Below, piece by piece: positions 61,455 to 64,000 of a stretch of 64,000 bases of DNA. The notes beneath the pieces are model-generated. The model was not told where the DNA came from, ran no database searches, and saw only the letters and a program-made list of their open reading frames with translations. Every line of letters begins with the position of its first letter. The stretch's first letter is position 1. The position numbers and the translations under genes are program-made. Source of the stretch: Agarilytica sp033852175 (lineage in GTDB: Bacteria > Pseudomonadota > Gammaproteobacteria > Pseudomonadales > Cellvibrionaceae); assembly GCA_033852175.1 (NCBI GenBank), contig JAWSUY010000007.1:95124-159123 (forward strand). The letters are read 5' to 3'.

Positions 61455-62195
61455 GTGATCAAGTGGATTTTAATTACAATTCTTACGCTAATATCTTCCT
61501 TTGGCTTCACCGAAGATATATATCTCTACCCAGGAACTCTAGAAATTAATTCTGATTGTGAGATGGCGGGCGATGAGATAGAAAAAATTGAAGAAGGCTA
61601 TTCAGAACCCGGTATAGGTCATAGCGGAATTGCTAGAGCTTTTCCTGTCGATCTTAATGGAGATAGTGTTTGTGAAATATTTCTAGACAATCCTTCGTTC
61701 TATGAGGGGAATGGAAATTCGTTTACCACAGTTCTGGTCAAGGTGCATGAGGTGTACAAAAGCTCGGGGGATCTTAGTGGAAACCCAGAACGCTGGTGGT
61801 ATGGTGAATTAAAAAATGGATACCCCAGAATATTTGTCCCGACCTATACTCGCCATCGAACAAATCCGGTGTATGTGACAGACGTATATTATTTTGATGG
61901 AAAGAAATATGTTCTGGAATTTGACTCAGGGTATAGTCATGGCTATTTATCTGATCTGGGCTTAAAATCATATAAAAAGAAAGACTATTACTCTTCTGAA
62001 AAATGGTACTTAAACGCTTACAGAATGAAGAAAAACAAAAGTATGTCCGATGCAAACAACCTTGCCCTTTCTTATATCCGGCAAGGGAAGTGTGAAATGG
62101 CTGTTGAGCTGCTAGAGAGCCACCTGAAAATCGGAACAGCTAATAAGCGTCAAGAAGAATCAGCACGGTTTAATATAGGGCTGTGCAAAAGTTAA
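61455..62195 (+). CDS. Cassette protein 2, secreted, TPR-like tail
   Basis: 246 residues from the GTG preceded by AAGGAGAATCTT; an in-frame ATG at 61374 lies inside the attC and is rejected. Signal peptide about 1-20 (ending GFTED). The central domain has FPVDLNGDSVCEIFLDN, resembling FG-GAP/VCBS-type calcium loops. The last 75 residues look like two helical TPR-type repeats (SDANNLALSYIRQGKCEMAVELLESHL). Function unknown. Confidence 0.7.
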   Translation: MIKWILITILTLISSFGFTEDIYLYPGTLEINSDCEMAGDEIEKIEEGYSEPGIGHSGIARAFPVDLNGDSVCEIFLDNPSFYEGNGNSFTTVLVKVHEVYKSSGDLSGNPERWWYGELKNGYPRIFVPTYTRHRTNPVYVTDVYYFDGKKYVLEFDSGYSHGYLSDLGLKSYKKKDYYSSEKWYLNAYRMKKNKSMSDANNLALSYIRQGKCEMAVELLESHLKIGTANKRQEESARFNIGLCKS

Positions 62196-62302
62196 CAAAG
62201 CTGTCATAGGGACATTTTTTTCTTCGTTCCGTTTTGGGGTGGCTTCGCCACTTTACCCCAAAACTCCACTACACAAAAAAGCCCCATACAGCAGCGTTAA
62301 GT
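62191..62302 (+). other. attC site 2
   Basis: Arms GTTAACAAAGCTGTCATAGGG and the right end CCCCATACAGCAGCGTTAAGT pair imperfectly; an inner hairpin TTTTGGGGTGGC / GCCACTTTACCCCAAAA forms the tip. About 112 bp. The TAA of cassette gene 2 is part of the left core. Confidence 0.87.
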
Positions 62303-62332
62303 GCCATAGATAAACCAAATAAGGATAGATAG

Positions 62333-62620
62333 ATGAAGTTTGAGTGGGATGACAATAAAAACAATAAAAATATCAAAAAACATGGTATAGACTTCAATGA
62401 CGCCATTACAATTTTTGACGATGATGACCGGTTAGAAGCTGTAGATGATAGAGACGACTATGGGGAAGAAAGGATTCAGGTTATTGGTGAAGCAAAACCA
62501 GGCATGTTGATGGTTGCTTATACTTGGCGTCACAATGAAACATCTAGAAGAATGATTTCAGCCAGAACGGCAAGTAAAAAAGAGCGTGCTTTATATAACA
62601 GTATGAAGGGGTGGGGATAA
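62333..62620 (+). CDS. brnT: BrnT family ribonuclease toxin
   Basis: 95 residues, matching BrnT throughout: FEWDDNKNNKNIKKHGIDFNDAITIFDDD, YGEERIQVIGEAKPGMLMVAYTWR and RMISARTASKKERALYN. BrnT is a RelE-like RNase toxin that slows translation. First gene of its cassette; it has no promoter within the short gap to the attC, but toxin-antitoxin cassettes often carry their own, and a GGATAGATAG ribosome-binding stretch precedes it. Confidence 0.9.
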   Translation: MKFEWDDNKNNKNIKKHGIDFNDAITIFDDDDRLEAVDDRDDYGEERIQVIGEAKPGMLMVAYTWRHNETSRRMISARTASKKERALYNSMKGWG

Positions 62621-62625
62621 TTGCA

Positions 62626-62814
62626 ATGACTAAAGATACGAAAGTAGATAGAAAAAAGGGTGATCCTGTTGATGGGAAAACCGATTATGAGCGTTTGAAA
62701 AAAATGAGCGAAGCAGAAATTGAAGAGAACGCAAAAAATGACCCCGATCTTCCTTTGCAGTCAGAGGAGGATTTGAAGCGTTTTAAAAGGGTGAACCCTA
62801 AGGCGAAAAAATAG
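62626..62814 (+). CDS. brnA: BrnA-like antitoxin
   Basis: 62 residues. The end DPDLPLQSEEDLKRFKRVNPK matches the start of BrnA antitoxins (DNPPLTDEEL.RF.R..P), but the ribbon-helix-helix DNA-binding part seen in full-length BrnA is absent, so the protein is shorter than the usual 80-100. It lies 5 bp after brnT. It may neutralise the toxin but is unlikely to bind DNA by itself. Confidence 0.65.
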   Translation: MTKDTKVDRKKGDPVDGKTDYERLKKMSEAEIEENAKNDPDLPLQSEEDLKRFKRVNPKAKK

Positions 62815-62815
62815 T

Positions 62816-62983
62816 ATGGAAAAATTAACTACAGTTAACCATCAAAAAGGCCAGAAACATAGTGGTAAGACAAACTGGTCAAAAGTCGTAAATACTCACG
62901 CGCCATCTGCCGATGAAGAAAATCCAGAGCTAGCTAAAAACCCGAAGAATAAATTTTATAAACCAGAAAAGAAAAACACTTAA
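62816..62983 (+). CDS. Small third ORF of the BrnT cassette
   Basis: 55 residues (MEKLTTVNHQKGQKHSGKTNW...), starting 1 bp after the brnA stop and ending in the attC core. It is hydrophilic and Lys/Asn-rich, with no recognised domain. Its tight packing and the stop within the core, as in the other cassettes, support it as a real gene, possibly an extra component of the toxin-antitoxin unit. Confidence 0.5.
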   Translation: MEKLTTVNHQKGQKHSGKTNWSKVVNTHAPSADEENPELAKNPKNKFYKPEKKNT

Positions 62984-63052
62984 CAATGCCATCATTGTTC
63001 GCCCTTCGGGCTGGACCTCACTTCGTTCGGCCCAATATGGCGGGCGTTAAGT
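62980..63052 (+). other. attC site 3
   Basis: About 73 bp. Arms CTTAACAATGCCATCATTG and CAATATGGCGGGCGTTAAGT pair imperfectly with an inner GGGCC/TTCGG loop region. The right core is GTTAAGT, which fits GTTRRRY. Confidence 0.87.
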
Positions 63053-63484
63053 ATGCATATGAAAAAGTATTTATTTCTTATCTTGCTACTTTCTAGCGTA
63101 GTTTCAGCCGAAGATAACGGTGATCTATTTAAGCTGGAAATGGAGCAGACAAATTGTACGGAAGCTGCTGCTGATTTTAGCTCCAATTCTTCTGCCTACG
63201 CAGAAGGTGACGAGGTATTCGCGGAGTTATCTACCGCTATAAATTGCGCCATGAAAGCCGCTAATCCTAAGCTACGCATTGGTTACCAGTCTTTGACATT
63301 GGCTTTAGATGAAGTTTCCCCGTCTGGTGCAATTGCAATGTGCAAATGTCGGACAAAAATTAACTTCAGGTTTACATTTCCTGATTTTAAAGAGTATCCG
63401 TTTGAAAAAATATATTTTACAATCGATGGTGCGGTCCAGTCTCATGCCAATATACTTAACAAGGCTGTGCACGGGAACAACTAG
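63053..63484 (+). CDS. Cassette protein 4, secreted hypothetical
   Basis: 143 residues; starts MHMKKY directly behind the attC core, like cassette gene 1. Signal peptide (about 1-19, ending VVSAED). The mature part has five cysteines, three of them in MCKCRT and the INCAMKAA region, pointing to disulfides. The last ten codons lie inside the following attC. No family recognised. Confidence 0.6.
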   Translation: MHMKKYLFLILLLSSVVSAEDNGDLFKLEMEQTNCTEAAADFSSNSSAYAEGDEVFAELSTAINCAMKAANPKLRIGYQSLTLALDEVSPSGAIAMCKCRTKINFRFTFPDFKEYPFEKIYFTIDGAVQSHANILNKAVHGNN

Positions 63485-63571
63485 GCTACGCTTGCAATTT
63501 TTGCACTGCGCTTCGCTTCGTTAACAAAAATTACAACTCCGCCTAGCTGTCCCGTGACAGCGGCGTTAGAG
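63454..63571 (+). other. attC site 4
   Basis: Left ACTTAACAAGGCTGTGCACGGG pairs with right CCCGTGACAGCGGCGTTAGAG; outer arms ACTAGGC / GCCTAGC and inner CAATTTTTG / AAAAATTAC continue the helix. About 118 bp. The right core reads GTTAGAG, which departs from GTTRRRY in the last base, possibly because another element starts here. Confidence 0.82.
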
Positions 63572-64000
63572 CGTCAAGTTTAATCTTGATGCGTCTTACA
63601 GGGTGCAAGTCCCTGTCGGGAAAGATTTAACCAATCACCCGTATCGAGTGTTGCGCTTGTGGCGGAAGACAAGGAAGGATTTTTTTTTTCTTAAAAAAAA
63701 CTCTTCTCCTTATAAAAGTCCGAACAATACAAGTGAAGCGTACACAGAGAATTGTATAGGCCGTAGGGAGTCCGCAGCTCCTAAGAACTGGCATAGCAGA
63801 CAGCTTCGAAATGCAAATTGAGGTCGACGAGGGGTTTAACGCCCACCGAAGTCTACACAGAAGCACCCGTCTTGGTCAGGGTGTGAAGGGCCTGCGGAGT
63901 CAAGAGGTTGTGGCATGTACAAAGAGACGTATTTGAGAACTTGAGAGATCCACTTAAGCCCTAGCGGCATAATTAACGAGAACTGAATTGCCAGAGACAC
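63569..64000 (+). ncRNA. Possible 5' part of a group II intron
   Basis: At least 430 bp without a gene directly behind the last attC core. It begins GAGCG and then has a TCAAG/CTTGA stem, an AGGGTGCAAGTCCCT stem-loop, a purine-rich stretch and a GAACTTGAGAGATCC word, all of which resemble the domain I region of bacterial group II introns, several classes of which insert into attC sites. The intron-encoded reverse transcriptase would lie past the right edge. The exact start is uncertain, and another structured RNA is possible. Confidence 0.5.

Larger units (their letters stand above)
60916..63571 (+). mobile_element. Integron gene-cassette array, four attC sites
   Basis: Four successive gene units each end in an imperfect palindrome that starts with a YTAAC-type and ends with a GTTRRRY-type core (61330-61439, 62191-62302, 62980-63052, 63454-63571). 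All genes are on the plus strand and start close behind a core site. The intI gene is not in the window; the array may be part of a larger integron to the right or a cluster lacking the integrase. Confidence 0.8.

Noticed and set aside
63627..63866. Open frames in the right-end noncoding region
   Set aside because: They cross structured-looking repeats and have no protein character; the region is better read as RNA.

Overview
The window looks like chromosome of a motile, probably marine gammaproteobacterium; a Cellvibrionaceae-like relative is my best guess. The grounds are a Pseudomonas/Vibrio-style gene order flgN-flgM-flgA / cheV-cheR-flgBCDEFGHIJKL-flagellin, sigma-54 and sigma-28 flagellar promoters, an arsenosugar gene set and moderate GC. 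No rRNA or other taxonomic marker is present, so this is inference.

Region 1-1.9 kb: an excisionase-like antitoxin (cut by the window edge) with a PIN toxin, a roughly 105-bp element that recurs near 60.8 kb, and a small phosphatase. Region 1.9-18 kb: housekeeping and accessory genes. These are lgt, an alpha/beta hydrolase, DUF4288- and DUF4272-like genes, a 953-residue propeller protein, lipoproteins and small membrane proteins, a membrane diguanylate cyclase, umuDC (UmuD lacks its catalytic serine), a two-gene secreted/lipoprotein operon, and a decayed integrase beside tRNA-Arg(CCT). Region 18.5-21.2 kb: three arsenosugar genes (radical SAM ArsS and two glycosyltransferase-like proteins).

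Region 21.2-40.8 kb: flagellar genes. flgN, flgM and flgA lie on the minus strand, with a consensus sigma-28 promoter before flgM. cheV, cheR, flgB to flgL and flagellin lie on the plus strand, with -24/-12 promoters before flgB, flgF and flagellin and repeated CCGCTT palindromes upstream of two of them. FlgE and FlgK are much longer than usual and carry similar beta-rich inserts, also resembling part of the flagellin mid-region.

Region 41-58.7 kb: a surface-sugar cluster beside flagellin, most simply read as flagellin glycosylation. It holds a 2OG-Fe(II) oxygenase/GSCFA fusion, a cytidylyltransferase/PseG-like fusion, a GH57-like protein, three ATP-grasp ligases, an SDR, a transaldolase-like aldolase, a methyltransferase, a short NeuB-like synthase, PseB, PseC and a degenerate-nucleotidyltransferase/methyltransferase fusion. 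This mixture does not fit a pathway known to me and is the best candidate for an undescribed system.

Region 59.2-64 kb: two tandem SymE-like genes, about 800 bp of repeat-rich noncoding DNA, then an integron cassette array with four attC sites and no integrase in view. Its cassettes encode an unknown cytosolic protein, two secreted unknowns and a BrnT/BrnA pair with a small third ORF. After the last attC comes at least 430 bp of noncoding, structured-looking DNA that may be the 5' part of a group II intron. A heptamer repeat family built on ACGGG occurs at six intergenic places.
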